Shown: in pieces, positions 50,601 to 58,600 of the stretch
How the letters are laid out: each line of letters opens with the position of its first letter
How positions within the stretch are numbered: the first letter of the stretch is position 1
Source: Pseudoflavonifractor phocaeensis
GTDB taxonomy: Bacteria; Bacillota; Clostridia; Oscillospirales; Oscillospiraceae
DNA length: 64,000 nt
NCBI RefSeq assembly: GCF_021531815.1
Contig: NZ_JADYUM010000010.1
Span: 1 to 64,000, forward strand
Direction: 5' to 3'
Program-made: the position numbers and the translations under genes
The notes under the pieces: model-generated
The model's database searches: none
What the model was told of the DNA's origin: nothing
What the model saw: the letters and a program-made list of their open reading frames with translations, nothing else

Positions 50601-51566
50601 GTCAGTAGCATTAATGGTGTACCCATTGCCTCTTGCGAAGTCCGCTTCGGAATCAGAATCCCTGGTGACACCGATATGCGCGCCATCCTTCAAACTCAAT
50701 CTGATATTGAGTCCGCTATCTTGGCCACTATAATCAGATACCAGATAGTTATTGGGTTTGCTCGGCTGGCCCGGCACAGTCGCGGTATTTCCGTCGATCA
50801 CAGGTGTTCCGCCCATAGAGGCCGGCCCGCTGACAAACACGCCGCCGCCCTGAGGGTTACTGGCTGAGACATCGTTGCCGGTGATCTTGCCGCCGTACAT
50901 ATAGAATTTGTAGGCCGAATACACGCCGCCGCCCTGCGCCGAGCCGGAATCGGCGGTACAGACAGCTTTGTTGTCACAGATGACGCCACCGTACATCCGG
51001 AATGAGCCTTGGTACCCAACCATCACACCGGCGCCCTGCTGGTTTGATTCGCCCGTGATGATATTGCCGCTGATGGAGCCACCGTACATATGGAAGGTTC
51101 CTGCATACTCGTTACTCTCTATTTCTACGCCGCAGCCGGTGTACTTGGTTTCATCATCTTTCATCCCATGGGTCACAACGCCCGGGTTAGCCGCATCTGC
51201 GCAGTCCGTCAGGTAAAAGTCCTTCCAGCTCGAAATCGTAATGACGGAGCCTTCAAAGTTGGCCGTGATGGTTTTGCCGTTCAGACAGAGGTAAGTATTA
51301 TTCTTAGGCTTCCAGGTTTCTGTCAGCGTCACATCCTTCGTCAGGTAGTAGTACCCAGCAGTATCGGGCAAAGAGTCACTTTGTTCCCACGCTGTCCATA
51401 TGCTGTCTTCCTTATCACCGCACTCCGCCACTTTGCTGCCGCAGATGCAGTGCGTGTGTTCATCAGCCGCTGCTGCCGTCAATGTCACCGCGGGCAGCAG
51501 GCTCAGGCACAGTACCAGGGAAAGCAGTATGCCCAGTCCCCGCCGCAGGGTTTGCTTGTGTTTCAT
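47697..51566 (-). CDS. Large SLH-domain surface protein 1
   Basis: 1289-aa exported cell-wall protein. Signal peptide 1-35 (RRGLGILLSLVLCLSLLPAV). Residues about 70-640 look like a right-handed beta-helix with repeating MYGG-type rungs. An InlB B-repeat (FDANGGSSSMDAVKVV ... ATLYAIW-type end) is near 660-730, followed by a run of short VTGAKDVTVTAN-like repeats (about 770-940). Then come a CX2C pair segment, a Big-type beta domain, and three C-terminal SLH domains (about 1117-1289; FVDVPADAYYYDAVLWA) binding pyruvylated wall polymers. Possibly an adhesin or glycan-binding protein. ATG 51566 follows AAATGGAGGAAATGAC. Confidence 0.85.
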   Translation of the reverse strand: MKHKQTLRRGLGILLSLVLCLSLLPAVTLTAAAADEHTHCICGSKVAECGDKEDSIWTAWEQSDSLPDTAGYYYLTKDVTLTETWKPKNNTYLCLNGKTITANFEGSVITISSWKDFYLTDCADAANPGVVTHGMKDDETKYTGCGVEIESNEYAGTFHMYGGSISGNIITGESNQQGAGVMVGYQGSFRMYGGVICDNKAVCTADSGSAQGGGVYSAYKFYMYGGKITGNDVSASNPQGGGVFVSGPASMGGTPVIDGNTATVPGQPSKPNNYLVSDYSGQDSGLNIRLSLKDGAHIGVTRDSDSEADFARGNGYTINATDASKFVPDDENYIVLMGDYLYGSLKLLERSAANVASATIGSETTEYMDLQEALQAVIDSSEKTGTVKLLKDVMLANSITLEQGVDLTLDMNGHNLIAKKVNADSFITIDQSKLNITGKGTIETSSTYSTKVNNTIHVKDGSVCTVGKDVSISNTYARVLYMSGNSECTVSGTLEGRTVAIEIRAGKLTIDEPAELNAFGEYDAPTENGVGDSNIELGCIALAVSPLENDLPITVDIKGGTFIADNIFMEEVGMSLYEVDLYHSENPSENVSINISGGEFKHPVQSLNDKLTLSGGSFAKLTASETLSALLAKDYGFKSIDGNNIILTEGQKEVENVTVDKLYTVSFDANGGSSSMDAVKVVSGSYTLPECGFDAPQGLQFVGWATSANDEVISGATITVTQDTTLYAIWGINYGVTVNGVKVTSLNKDNVLGNDKVQYDPATKTLYAKNLYAADLTVAGNGSTIVDISSTSSAPAVGTLTVTGAKDATVTANSGTMATSSNANITCSGNVTITGAVTGALTVTGAEDVTITAGSCSQLIAGKTDISCSGNVTITCESGTAVTGALTVTGAKDITVTANSSNPTITDTADITCSGDVIISNSTGKAVYSSLTYQRAGDHGYTVKTGISLDELADYEVKKAGQVFTATLDASAVKISVGHTADEWKSSSTQHWQVCTVCGAELNRADHTFSGRTCTVCGYIKPSSGSSSGSSSPSYSVTVDKTVNGTVTVSPKSAAKGDTVTLTVTPDKGHTLETLTVTDASGKEVKLTEKNGKYNFTMPAGKVTVEATFMEDNSMLNFFVDVPADAYYYDAVLWAAENGITGGVDDTHFAPDAPCTRAQIVTFLWRAAGSPEPESVSSFADVPADSYYAKAVAWAVEQGITTGTGDGKFSPNAPCTRAQSVTFLWRAQKSPSSDSVNPFADVAADAYYNNAVLWAAENGITGGTSATTFSPNNDCTRAQIVTFLYRCLG

Positions 51567-51567
51567 G

Positions 51568-51732
51568 TCATTTCCTCCATTTCTGTAATGAATGTTCCCG
51601 CTCCGCCATGGCGAGCAGCTCATCGTGGCTGATCTCCGCATGGCCGAAGCGGACAAAGATGCCGCCCATCACGGCGCTGTTCCAGACCGCCGGGTCATTC
51701 GGCAGCAGACGGACCCCGGATACGAAATCCAT
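51568..51732 (-). CDS. Short DUF2442-like frame, possibly degenerate
   Basis: 54 codons from ATG 51732 (MDFVSGVRLLPNDPAVWN ...), ending one base before the SLH1 start so that the SLH1 ribosome binding site lies inside it. Without a start codon, the frame continues upstream as LTAVAPLPDHRLR, which resembles the beginning of DUF2442 proteins. The frame therefore looks like a second DUF2442 gene that lost its start or an internal piece. The equivalent region before SLH2 lacks it. Confidence 0.45.
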   Translation of the reverse strand: MDFVSGVRLLPNDPAVWNSAVMGGIFVRFGHAEISHDELLAMAEREHSLQKWRK

Positions 51733-51828
51733 CCGCAATCTGTGGTCCGGCAGCGGCGCGACAGCGGTCAGTTCCCTTCGTTCCAGAGAACTCCCCCTTT
51801 CTTGCTTTTCCGGGGATTTGCGTTTGCG

Positions 51829-52083
51829 TTACAGTCCGTCGGCGAAGCGGTTGACCTCATACTCCGCCATGTCGTAGGTGTAGCCCTCAGCGTCCGTCCA
51901 GCGGATGGTATAGCCGTCCGTCACGACAGAGCACCAGACCGCCTTGTCCTGTACCGCCGCAAAGCGGGGGCTTTGCAACACGGGCCGCATATTCAGCAGT
52001 GTGACGCTGCCGTTACGCCATTCCACCCGCAGAATATAGCCCCTGTGTGCCGCCACAGACTTGATGGGTGGAGGGCCTGCCAT
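51829..52083 (-). CDS. DUF2442 protein, copy 1
   Basis: 84-aa protein of the DUF2442 type: IKSVAAHRGYILRVEWRNG, NMRPVLQSPRFAAVQD, and YTIRWTDAEGYTYDM. Related proteins are often next to toxin-antitoxin-like DUF4160 genes, but no such partner is seen here. Start ATG 52083 follows GGAAGGTGGTTACAG. The open frame continues upstream through the 52128 hairpin, which is not coding. Copy 2 at 57819 is about 80 percent identical by eye. Confidence 0.75.
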   Translation of the reverse strand: MAGPPPIKSVAAHRGYILRVEWRNGSVTLLNMRPVLQSPRFAAVQDKAVWCSVVTDGYTIRWTDAEGYTYDMAEYEVNRFADGL

Positions 52084-52127
52084 CTGTAACCACCTTCCTT
52101 TCCAAAGTCGATTTGCTCGATCCATAC

Positions 52128-52168
52128 AAAAATGCCATTGTATAGTTTCACTATACAATGGCATTTTT
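52128..52168. terminator. Perfect 19-bp hairpin, copy 1
   Basis: Arms AAAAATGCCATTGTATAGT and its exact complement separated by TTC. A-run and T-run at the two ends make it a terminator on either strand. It lies between the LuxR-type gene and the DUF2442 gene. The same hairpin recurs at 58115-58155. Confidence 0.8.
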
Positions 52169-52230
52169 TAATTTGATAGGGTAATCAATACCCCAATTTG
52201 AAAATTTACGAGATTTTTTATGGAATTTTT

Positions 52231-54705
52231 TTATTGTAAGTGATTGATGAGCCTGACCATCGCCTGACGTTTGTTCCGTCCCTCGCCGCCCAGACCCAGC
52301 TTCTCATAGACGCCGTTCAGGCGGTTGTTGACGGATTTCACGGAGACGCCCAGCATCTCGGCGATGTCCCGGCTGCTCTTGCCCTGCGCCGCCAGGCAGG
52401 CGATCTCCAGCTCCCGCTCCGTCAGGCCGCACCGCTCCAGAAGGTTCTGTTCCTGCCGGGTGGCCTCCCGTCCGGCGCGGAACCGGGCAGCGAGGGTATG
52501 CAGGCGCTCCCGGGTTTCCCCCTCCGCCAGCTCGTCCAGCAGCGTGTCCAGACAGGGATCGCTCTCGGCGAAGGGCAGCAGGATGCCGTCCGGCTGCGCC
52601 AGGGACCACGCCTCTTGCAGCGCTTGCCGTGCGGCCGCTTCCTTCCCGAGATGTATCAGCGCCACGGCGTTTTGCAGGTGGGCATAGATGCTGCACAGGA
52701 CGAACCGGGCATCAGCGCTGGCCCGGAGCAGCCGGGGCGTCCGGGCCGCAACCTGCGCCCACTGGCTCTGCGCCAGCAGCACGCGGCCCACGATCACCTG
52801 AAAGACCGGCTCGATCAGCGGGAACACCTGCATCATGCTGGCGCCTTCCGCCGTCAGCCACGCGGGCAGCTGCTCTGTCTGCCCCAGCAGGGCGCTGAGC
52901 CATCCCCGGCCCAGCTCCACGGTGGTCAGCAAACGGTACTGATGGGCACGGCGCAGGGTGTCCGCCGCCCGGTCCAGCAGGGGAAAGCCGTTCCGGGGCG
53001 GCTGGTCATACAGCGCCAGCCGGGCGGAGAGAAAGGCGGCGGCGGTATAAATGCTGTACTCTCCCGCCTCCAGCGCCTGCTCCTCCGCCTGGCGGCAGAG
53101 AATGTCGGCGTCGGTCAGGTTCCCCCGTACAAATTCCGTTTCGGCCTGCATGATGGTGGCCGCGCCGCTGCCATGCCCGCTGGCAATGCGGCTGTAAATG
53201 GGCATACATTCCCGCATCTCATCGTTCTCCCGGTCAAGGCTGCCGCTCTTGCTGTGATAGAGCATCAGAACGGAAGGGGAGCCCTGGGTCCATGGGTTGC
53301 GGTCCGCGGGGATCAGGGCGCGGATCTGCCGGTGATAGGCGCTCATGGCGGAGATGTCGTTGAAGCACAGGAAGGACAGGCGCAGCAGGGCCTCTCCCTC
53401 CAGCTGGTCCCGCTCCTGCTGGGAAAGATCGGTGCAAAGTGCCATGCTGCGCTGAAACAGTCCGTGATACCGCCGCATCTCCGGAATGTCCCGGCCGTAA
53501 AAGAGCAGCAGCATGAATACCAGCAGCGCCCGCGGATGGCGCAGCTGACATTCCTCCGGGCAATTGGCCATCCAGCGGCGCATCAGCGGCAGCCGCTCGG
53601 GGCCGAAGCTCAGGCCCCGGTCCTGGCCCACCGTCCGCAGGAGATCATCCCAGCTGCCGGCCTTTTCATAGCTCTCCGCGGCAAAGCAGCATTCTCCCAT
53701 CTTCTCATACCACTGCCCCAGGCGGAGCAGGGTGGCATTCTGCTCCGTTTCCGGCAGCAGCAAGAACTTCTTCCGGGCGCAGGAGCGCAGCATATTGTGA
53801 TAGCGGTACACACCGTCGGTACAGGTGATAAAGGCGTTTTGTTCTGTCAGCTGGCTCAGCAGCGCCGCCGTGTCATCCTCCGGCCACAGGAACTCCGCTT
53901 CTTCCAGTGTGAAATCGTCCGGCACACTCAGCCGCACCAGAAACTCCCGCTGGCGGGCCTCCAGGGGGCAGAACAGCACCTCGTCGATGAGGGGATAGAT
54001 ATTGGCGGTGTTTTCCGGCCATTTGCCGGTCTGCGCATAGGACCGCAGCTTCAGATAGACCATGGAGAACCAGCCCTCGGTACTGCTGGCCAGCATCTTC
54101 ACATCCCGGATGTTCAGAAACTGTCCGCTCCGGCGCGCGTATTCCCGGATGTCCGCTTCGCCCAGCCGCAGATCGTCCACATTCAGTTCCCACAGGCGGG
54201 GGCCCAGCTTCATCTGTGCCGCCCGTTCAAAGATGACGTTGCGGGAGAGCAGAATGATGTGGGTCCGCTCCGGCAGGTGGTCGCTCAAAAACAGGATCAG
54301 GGATGTAAACGCGGGATTCGGCAGGAAGTGCAGGTCATCAATGATGTAAAAAATATCGTGGGATTTCCCGGCCAGCGCATCGGTCAGCAGTTCCATCATC
54401 AGCTGCCGCGTCTGGGGGTCTGCGGGGAATCCAAGAGCGGACATTTCCTTTTCCAGTTCCGGCCATTCCCGGAGGTTCCGGCAAAAGCCCCGCCAGAAAT
54501 CCGCCAGGGAGTCCGTGACGATGGTCTGCCGCAGGATCAGCGCATCCGATCTCATCTTTTGGCAATCATCTACCCACCAGCTGATGGCTCTGGTTTTTCC
54601 GTATCCAATGGGGGCCACGATGGAAGTGACCGGATATTCGGAAATTTTGGACAGCTTAAAAGCCAGCGTGCTGGAGATATACGTTGTATTCAGCTTGAAA
54701 GGCAT
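52231..54705 (-). CDS. MalT/LuxR-type ATP-dependent transcriptional activator
   Basis: 824-aa STAND regulator of the MalT/LuxR large family. N-terminal NTPase with P-loop-like VAPIGYGKTRAISWW (residues 31-45) and FYIIDDLHFLP, a central TPR-like helical region of about 400 residues for ligand/protein sensing, and a C-terminal LuxR helix-turn-helix (LTERELEIACLAAQG then VSVKSVNNRLN). Start ATG 54705 follows GGGGTGACTCGCA (modest RBS). It has a strong promoter (54740-54768). Located directly upstream of DUF2442 and SLH1 on the same strand, so it is the likely activator of the surface-protein gene. Confidence 0.87.
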   Translation of the reverse strand: MPFKLNTTYISSTLAFKLSKISEYPVTSIVAPIGYGKTRAISWWVDDCQKMRSDALILRQTIVTDSLADFWRGFCRNLREWPELEKEMSALGFPADPQTRQLMMELLTDALAGKSHDIFYIIDDLHFLPNPAFTSLILFLSDHLPERTHIILLSRNVIFERAAQMKLGPRLWELNVDDLRLGEADIREYARRSGQFLNIRDVKMLASSTEGWFSMVYLKLRSYAQTGKWPENTANIYPLIDEVLFCPLEARQREFLVRLSVPDDFTLEEAEFLWPEDDTAALLSQLTEQNAFITCTDGVYRYHNMLRSCARKKFLLLPETEQNATLLRLGQWYEKMGECCFAAESYEKAGSWDDLLRTVGQDRGLSFGPERLPLMRRWMANCPEECQLRHPRALLVFMLLLFYGRDIPEMRRYHGLFQRSMALCTDLSQQERDQLEGEALLRLSFLCFNDISAMSAYHRQIRALIPADRNPWTQGSPSVLMLYHSKSGSLDRENDEMRECMPIYSRIASGHGSGAATIMQAETEFVRGNLTDADILCRQAEEQALEAGEYSIYTAAAFLSARLALYDQPPRNGFPLLDRAADTLRRAHQYRLLTTVELGRGWLSALLGQTEQLPAWLTAEGASMMQVFPLIEPVFQVIVGRVLLAQSQWAQVAARTPRLLRASADARFVLCSIYAHLQNAVALIHLGKEAAARQALQEAWSLAQPDGILLPFAESDPCLDTLLDELAEGETRERLHTLAARFRAGREATRQEQNLLERCGLTERELEIACLAAQGKSSRDIAEMLGVSVKSVNNRLNGVYEKLGLGGEGRNKRQAMVRLINHLQ

Positions 54706-54739
54706 TGCGAGTCACCCCGCTCATTACATACTCAATATT

Positions 54740-54768
54740 ATTATACTGGGAAATGCCTTGAATTGCAA
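54740..54768 (-). promoter_or_regulatory. Sigma-A promoter of the LuxR-type gene
   Basis: - strand TTGCAA, 17 bases, TATAAT. The matching site in copy 2 (58359-58387) reads TTGAAA / CATAGT and is weaker. Confidence 0.8.
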
Positions 54769-54922
54769 GAGATTGAAAGCCATACACAAGGCGGCGGCAG
54801 TGTAGGATCGTCCTTGCAGATTGCATATCCTTCGCTCGCCCGCTGATGCAGCGATTTCAATTGCCGGGAAACCGCGGCTTCACGCTTTGCCGGAGTGGAG
54901 TCTGCTGTGACGCGAAACAGCC

Positions 54923-54951
54923 CGGACAAATGTCCGGGCTGTTTGCCTCGC
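54923..54951 (-). terminator. Terminator after SLH protein 2
   Basis: AACAGCCCGGACA / TGTCCGGGCTGTT, short loop, TTTCG on the - strand. Confidence 0.75.
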
Positions 54952-54997
54952 AGAACGCACGGAAGTGCGCCTTTATTCCCACGGGATTCTTTGTGCC

Positions 54998-57745
54998 TTA
55001 TTCCTCACCCAGGCAGCGGAACAGGAAGGTCACGATCTGGGCGCGGGTGCAGTCGTTGTTGGGGCTGAAGGTGGTGTCGCTGGTGCCATTGGTGACGCCG
55101 TTTTCCACGGCCCACAGCACCGCGTCGGCGTAGTAGGCGTCAGCCGCCACGTCGGTGAAGGGATTCACGCCGTCGGCAGCGACAGACTTCTGGCTGCGCC
55201 AGATAAAGGCCATGGCCTGGGCCCGGGTGCAGGTGGCGTTGGGACTGAACATACCGTCGCCGGTGCCGGTGGTGATGCCGTTTTCAACGGCCCAGGCTAC
55301 CGCCTTGGCGTAGTAGCTGTCCGCGGGCACATCCGCGAAGCTGCTCACGCTCTCCGGCTCGGGGGAACCAGCCGCCCGCCACAAGAAGGTGACGATCTGG
55401 GCGCGGGTGCAGGGAGCGTTGGGGGCGAAGTGGGTATCATCCACGCCGCCGGTGATGCCGTTCTCAGCGGCCCACAGCACCGCGTCGTAGTAGTAAGCGT
55501 CGGCCGGGACGTCCACGAAGAAGTTCAGCATGGAGTTATCCTCCATGAAGGTGGCCTTGACGGTAACTTTGCTCCCGGGCATGGTGAAGGTGTACTTGCC
55601 ATTCTTCTCCGTGAGCTTGACTTCCTTGCCGCTGGCGTTGGTGACAGTCAGGGTCTCCAGGGTGTAGCCCTTGTCGGGGGTGACCGTCAGGGTGACGGTG
55701 CTGCCCTTGCTCGCGCTCTTGGGCGAAACGGTGACCGTTCCGTTCACGGTCTTATCCACGGTGACGGAATAGCTGGGCGAGCTGCTGCCGCCGCCGGAGC
55801 CGCCGGAGCTGCTGCCGCTGGTTTTCTCCCAGTTGACGGTGACCGTCACATCGTTTTCGGGCATGGAGAAGTGGAATCCGCGATCATTGATCTCCTGGTC
55901 TTTGGCCGACCAGCTCAGATCATCTTCCGTGATCCCGACAAGCGTCACGTCTTTCAGTTTGTAGCCGTCCCGCTTGCCGATCTGCAGTCCGACCATTTCC
56001 CCGGCGGCAAAGATCTCGGTATAGGTCTCACCGGGTTCGATCCCCATGGTTGTTCCGTAAAGGCCGTATGCCGTGACGGTGTACCCTTCGACCAGCGTAA
56101 CCTTCACATTCACGTCGGACACGTCGTTATAGTTGCCGGTTTCGTCCCTGTATCTGACCTTGAAGAACCCACTGGCGTTCAGAATGGCAGCCGGGTCATC
56201 CCACCACCAGCCACTGGGCAGCCGCACGGTGCTAACGGTTTTGCCCTTGATGCCGGTCAGGTCGGTGGGGGGGATGGGGTCCGCCTGAAGGATGGTGAAC
56301 GTCGCGGTGGTCTTTCCGGTGTAGTCTCCCATGCCGGTGATGGTGACAGTCGCAGTGCCCGCGTTCACGTTGTCTTTGTAGAAAACGGTGTAATCCGTGT
56401 CCTTGGTCAGCGGCACGTCGCCGTCCCTGACCGTCACAGCGGGGGTCTGCGGCGTGCCGTTATAGGTCTGATTGGAAATCGGATCAACCGTGCAGCCGGA
56501 AATGGGTTTGGAGAGGGAAAGCGTGCAGAGAGCGCTGGCGTAGTCGGTCATTTTATCGCCGTTGTACTGCTCGTTGAACACGCAGAGCGTCTTGCCGGTC
56601 ATGTTGATACCGGAGAGGTCGATCTCCACCGTGCCGCTGGCGGTGTTCGTCGTGCCGTCCAGCTGCGCGATGCGCCCGTAGTAGGGAACGCTGCCGTCCG
56701 CATCCTGGACGATGGCGGAAATGTACTCGTTAGAGCCGGTTGTTGCATTGGAATACGCAATCGTTACCTTATTGTCGGCAACGGTCTCTGTGCTTGCGGT
56801 AAATCCGCTGCGGTCGCTGTCCAACAGCGTCAGCTTCCATTCATTGCCGGTATAATCGCCAACGGAAGCCAGACCGCTGCCCATACCGCTTGCGCTCTTT
56901 CCGCCCTCGGCGGCAGATGTAAAGAGGACAGAGTTCAGATTTAAGTTAAAAGCGGGACGAACCGCGTCGTAAGTGAAATCTACGTCGCCTCCATCGTAGT
57001 AAACGCCGCCTTTATCGGTCACAAGAGCTGCCATCTTATCATTGAAGCCGGGGGAACGCAGCCGCCAAAAGTCGGCCTCGCCGGCACCATGCATATTGGT
57101 ATGACGACTTGCGACATAAGCGGTGTTGATCGATTTGCGGCTGTCATTTCCATTCGGGAAATAACTGCTGTTATTTGCCTCTTCTATGGATAACAGAAAG
57201 ATTTTATCCGTCGTATTGTTTCCGCCCGGTATGTCGTATTTGGGATTGGGGCTGCTGCTTCCATCTGACTGCGTGGCGTTATAGACAAACGTTTCCGCAA
57301 TCGCGCCCTGCTCCTCCTTGGAAAAAGCGGCGTCTATAAAATTATCACTGCTGTAATCCGTTTTGTAGGTATTTTCATTTTCCCCATAACCATTGAGCCA
57401 TGAACGGATTGTACTCTTTTCCCATGTAATGCTTGTATGGCTGCTGTTGTATTGCTGCGCGTCCAGATTTTGGCCTGCAAGCAGGAACAACTTCCCGTCT
57501 GCGTTGGACAGCACCCGCCACTTGATGGGATCGGTGTTGTAGCCGTTGATGCCGTCGCTGCTCTGCCGGTAATTCCCCAAATATACGCTGCTGGCCTGCC
57601 CACCCTTAATTTGCAAAGTGCCAATTTGAATTGCTTTGCCTGTTTCTGTTTCCTCCGCCAGCGCGGTGGCCGGCAGCAGGCCCAGGCACATCACCAGGGA
57701 CAGCAATATGCCCAGTCCCCGCCGCAGGGTTCCATTGTGTTTCAT
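54998..57745 (-). CDS. Large SLH-domain surface protein 2
   Basis: 915-aa exported wall protein. Signal peptide 1-30 (RRGLGILLSLVMCLGLLP), closely like SLH1. Residues about 60-290 form a DUF6273-type domain (IKWRVLSNADGKLFLLAGQ ... SIRSWLNGYGE-like), then an MBG/Ig-like repeat (SNQTYNGTPQTPAVTVRDG), a beta domain shared with SLH1 (SYSVTVDKTVNGTVTVSPK) and three SLH domains (about 740-915). The last ~250 residues are almost identical to SLH1, while the N-terminal regions are unrelated, pointing to domain swapping on a shared anchor. ATG 57745 follows AAATGGAGGAAACTTT. Confidence 0.85.
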   Translation of the reverse strand: MKHNGTLRRGLGILLSLVMCLGLLPATALAEETETGKAIQIGTLQIKGGQASSVYLGNYRQSSDGINGYNTDPIKWRVLSNADGKLFLLAGQNLDAQQYNSSHTSITWEKSTIRSWLNGYGENENTYKTDYSSDNFIDAAFSKEEQGAIAETFVYNATQSDGSSSPNPKYDIPGGNNTTDKIFLLSIEEANNSSYFPNGNDSRKSINTAYVASRHTNMHGAGEADFWRLRSPGFNDKMAALVTDKGGVYYDGGDVDFTYDAVRPAFNLNLNSVLFTSAAEGGKSASGMGSGLASVGDYTGNEWKLTLLDSDRSGFTASTETVADNKVTIAYSNATTGSNEYISAIVQDADGSVPYYGRIAQLDGTTNTASGTVEIDLSGINMTGKTLCVFNEQYNGDKMTDYASALCTLSLSKPISGCTVDPISNQTYNGTPQTPAVTVRDGDVPLTKDTDYTVFYKDNVNAGTATVTITGMGDYTGKTTATFTILQADPIPPTDLTGIKGKTVSTVRLPSGWWWDDPAAILNASGFFKVRYRDETGNYNDVSDVNVKVTLVEGYTVTAYGLYGTTMGIEPGETYTEIFAAGEMVGLQIGKRDGYKLKDVTLVGITEDDLSWSAKDQEINDRGFHFSMPENDVTVTVNWEKTSGSSSGGSGGGSSSPSYSVTVDKTVNGTVTVSPKSASKGSTVTLTVTPDKGYTLETLTVTNASGKEVKLTEKNGKYTFTMPGSKVTVKATFMEDNSMLNFFVDVPADAYYYDAVLWAAENGITGGVDDTHFAPNAPCTRAQIVTFLWRAAGSPEPESVSSFADVPADSYYAKAVAWAVENGITTGTGDGMFSPNATCTRAQAMAFIWRSQKSVAADGVNPFTDVAADAYYADAVLWAVENGVTNGTSDTTFSPNNDCTRAQIVTFLFRCLGEE

Positions 57746-57818
57746 AAAGTTTCCTCCATTTCTTCTTGTATGCATGGTTCCCGCTTCTGTTATCAATTTT
57801 CCTCCTTCATGATTTGCG

Positions 57819-58070
57819 TTACAGTCCGCTGGCAAATTGATTGACCTCATACTCCGCCATGTCGTAGGTGTAGCCCTCGGTATCCGTCCAGCGGATGGTG
57901 TGGCCGTCCGTCACGGCAGAGCGCCAGACCGTCTTGTCCCGCACCGCTGCAAAGCGTGGGCTTTGCAGTACGGGCCGCATATTCAGCAGTGTGGCGCTGC
58001 CGTTGGCCCAGTTCACCCGTAAAATGTGACCTTTTTGCGCCGCCACAGACTTGATGGGGGGTCCTGTCAT
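57819..58070 (-). CDS. DUF2442 protein, copy 2
   Basis: 83-aa paralogue of the 51829 protein (IKSVAAQKGHILRVNWANG ... GYTYDMAEYEVNQF). Start ATG 58070 follows GGAAGGTGGTTACAG, the same leader as copy 1. It precedes SLH2 by 73 bases. Confidence 0.73.
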   Translation of the reverse strand: MTGPPIKSVAAQKGHILRVNWANGSATLLNMRPVLQSPRFAAVRDKTVWRSAVTDGHTIRWTDTEGYTYDMAEYEVNQFASGL

Positions 58071-58114
58071 CTGTAACCACCTTCCTTTCCAAAGCCAATT
58101 TGCTCGATCCATAC

Positions 58115-58155
58115 AAAAATGCCATTGTATAGTTTCACTATACAATGGCATTTTT
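58115..58155. terminator. Perfect 19-bp hairpin, copy 2
   Basis: Identical in sequence to 52128-52168. In this copy it follows the remnant of the LuxR-type gene. Confidence 0.8.
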
Positions 58156-58217
58156 TAATTTGATAGGGTAATCAATACCCCAATTTGAAAATTTACGAGA
58201 TTTTTTATGGAATTTTT

Positions 58218-58343
58218 TTATTGTAAGTGATTGATGAGCCTGACCAGCGCCTGACGTTTGTTCCGTCCCTCGCCGCCCGGACTCAGCTTCCCATAGACGG
58301 CGTTCAAGCGGTTGTTGGCGGACTTCATGGAAATCTCGCTCAT
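58218..58343 (-). pseudogene. LuxR-type activator remnant (promoter and last codons)
   Basis: 41 codons: MSEISMK, then SANNRLNAVYGKLSPGGEG and the original C-terminus ...RLINHLQ, matching the last ~35 residues of the 824-aa regulator. The upstream region (58344-58390), including the promoter position, matches that of copy 1. A deletion of about 2.3 kb thus removed the NTPase, sensor and most of the DNA-binding part. The leftover cannot work as a regulator, so SLH2 may depend on the copy 1 protein or be silent. Confidence 0.82.
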
Positions 58344-58600
58344 TACATATTCTATTTCACTATGCTGGAAAATGCCTTAAATTTCAAGAGATCGGACACC
58401 ATACACAAGAAAGCGGCAAACCCGTAATATAAGTCAAGCCCCAATTTGAGAAAAATTAGAGCTTGCTTTTTGCCAGTATCAATGAGCATGACGAATAGAT
58501 TTGCAAAGGCGTCTTTCATGTCGGGGTTATGTAGTACGGCGGTGCTGCGAAGCAGATGTCATGCGACCATGTAAACAGCTGCGGGCATTGTCCCGCGCTC

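Noticed and set aside
52084..52164. Longer DUF2442 start (MPLYSETIQ...)
   Set aside because: It would translate the perfect 19-bp hairpin; the ribosome binding site supports ATG 52083.
52240..54846. 868-codon + strand frame opposite the LuxR-type regulator
   Set aside because: Antisense of a gene with intact NTPase and HTH motifs.
47900..55800. Repeated segments as a CRISPR array or phase-variation cassette
   Set aside because: The repeats are SLH and beta-domain coding sequence in two paralogues; no short regular repeat-spacer pattern and no invertase-flanked promoter.
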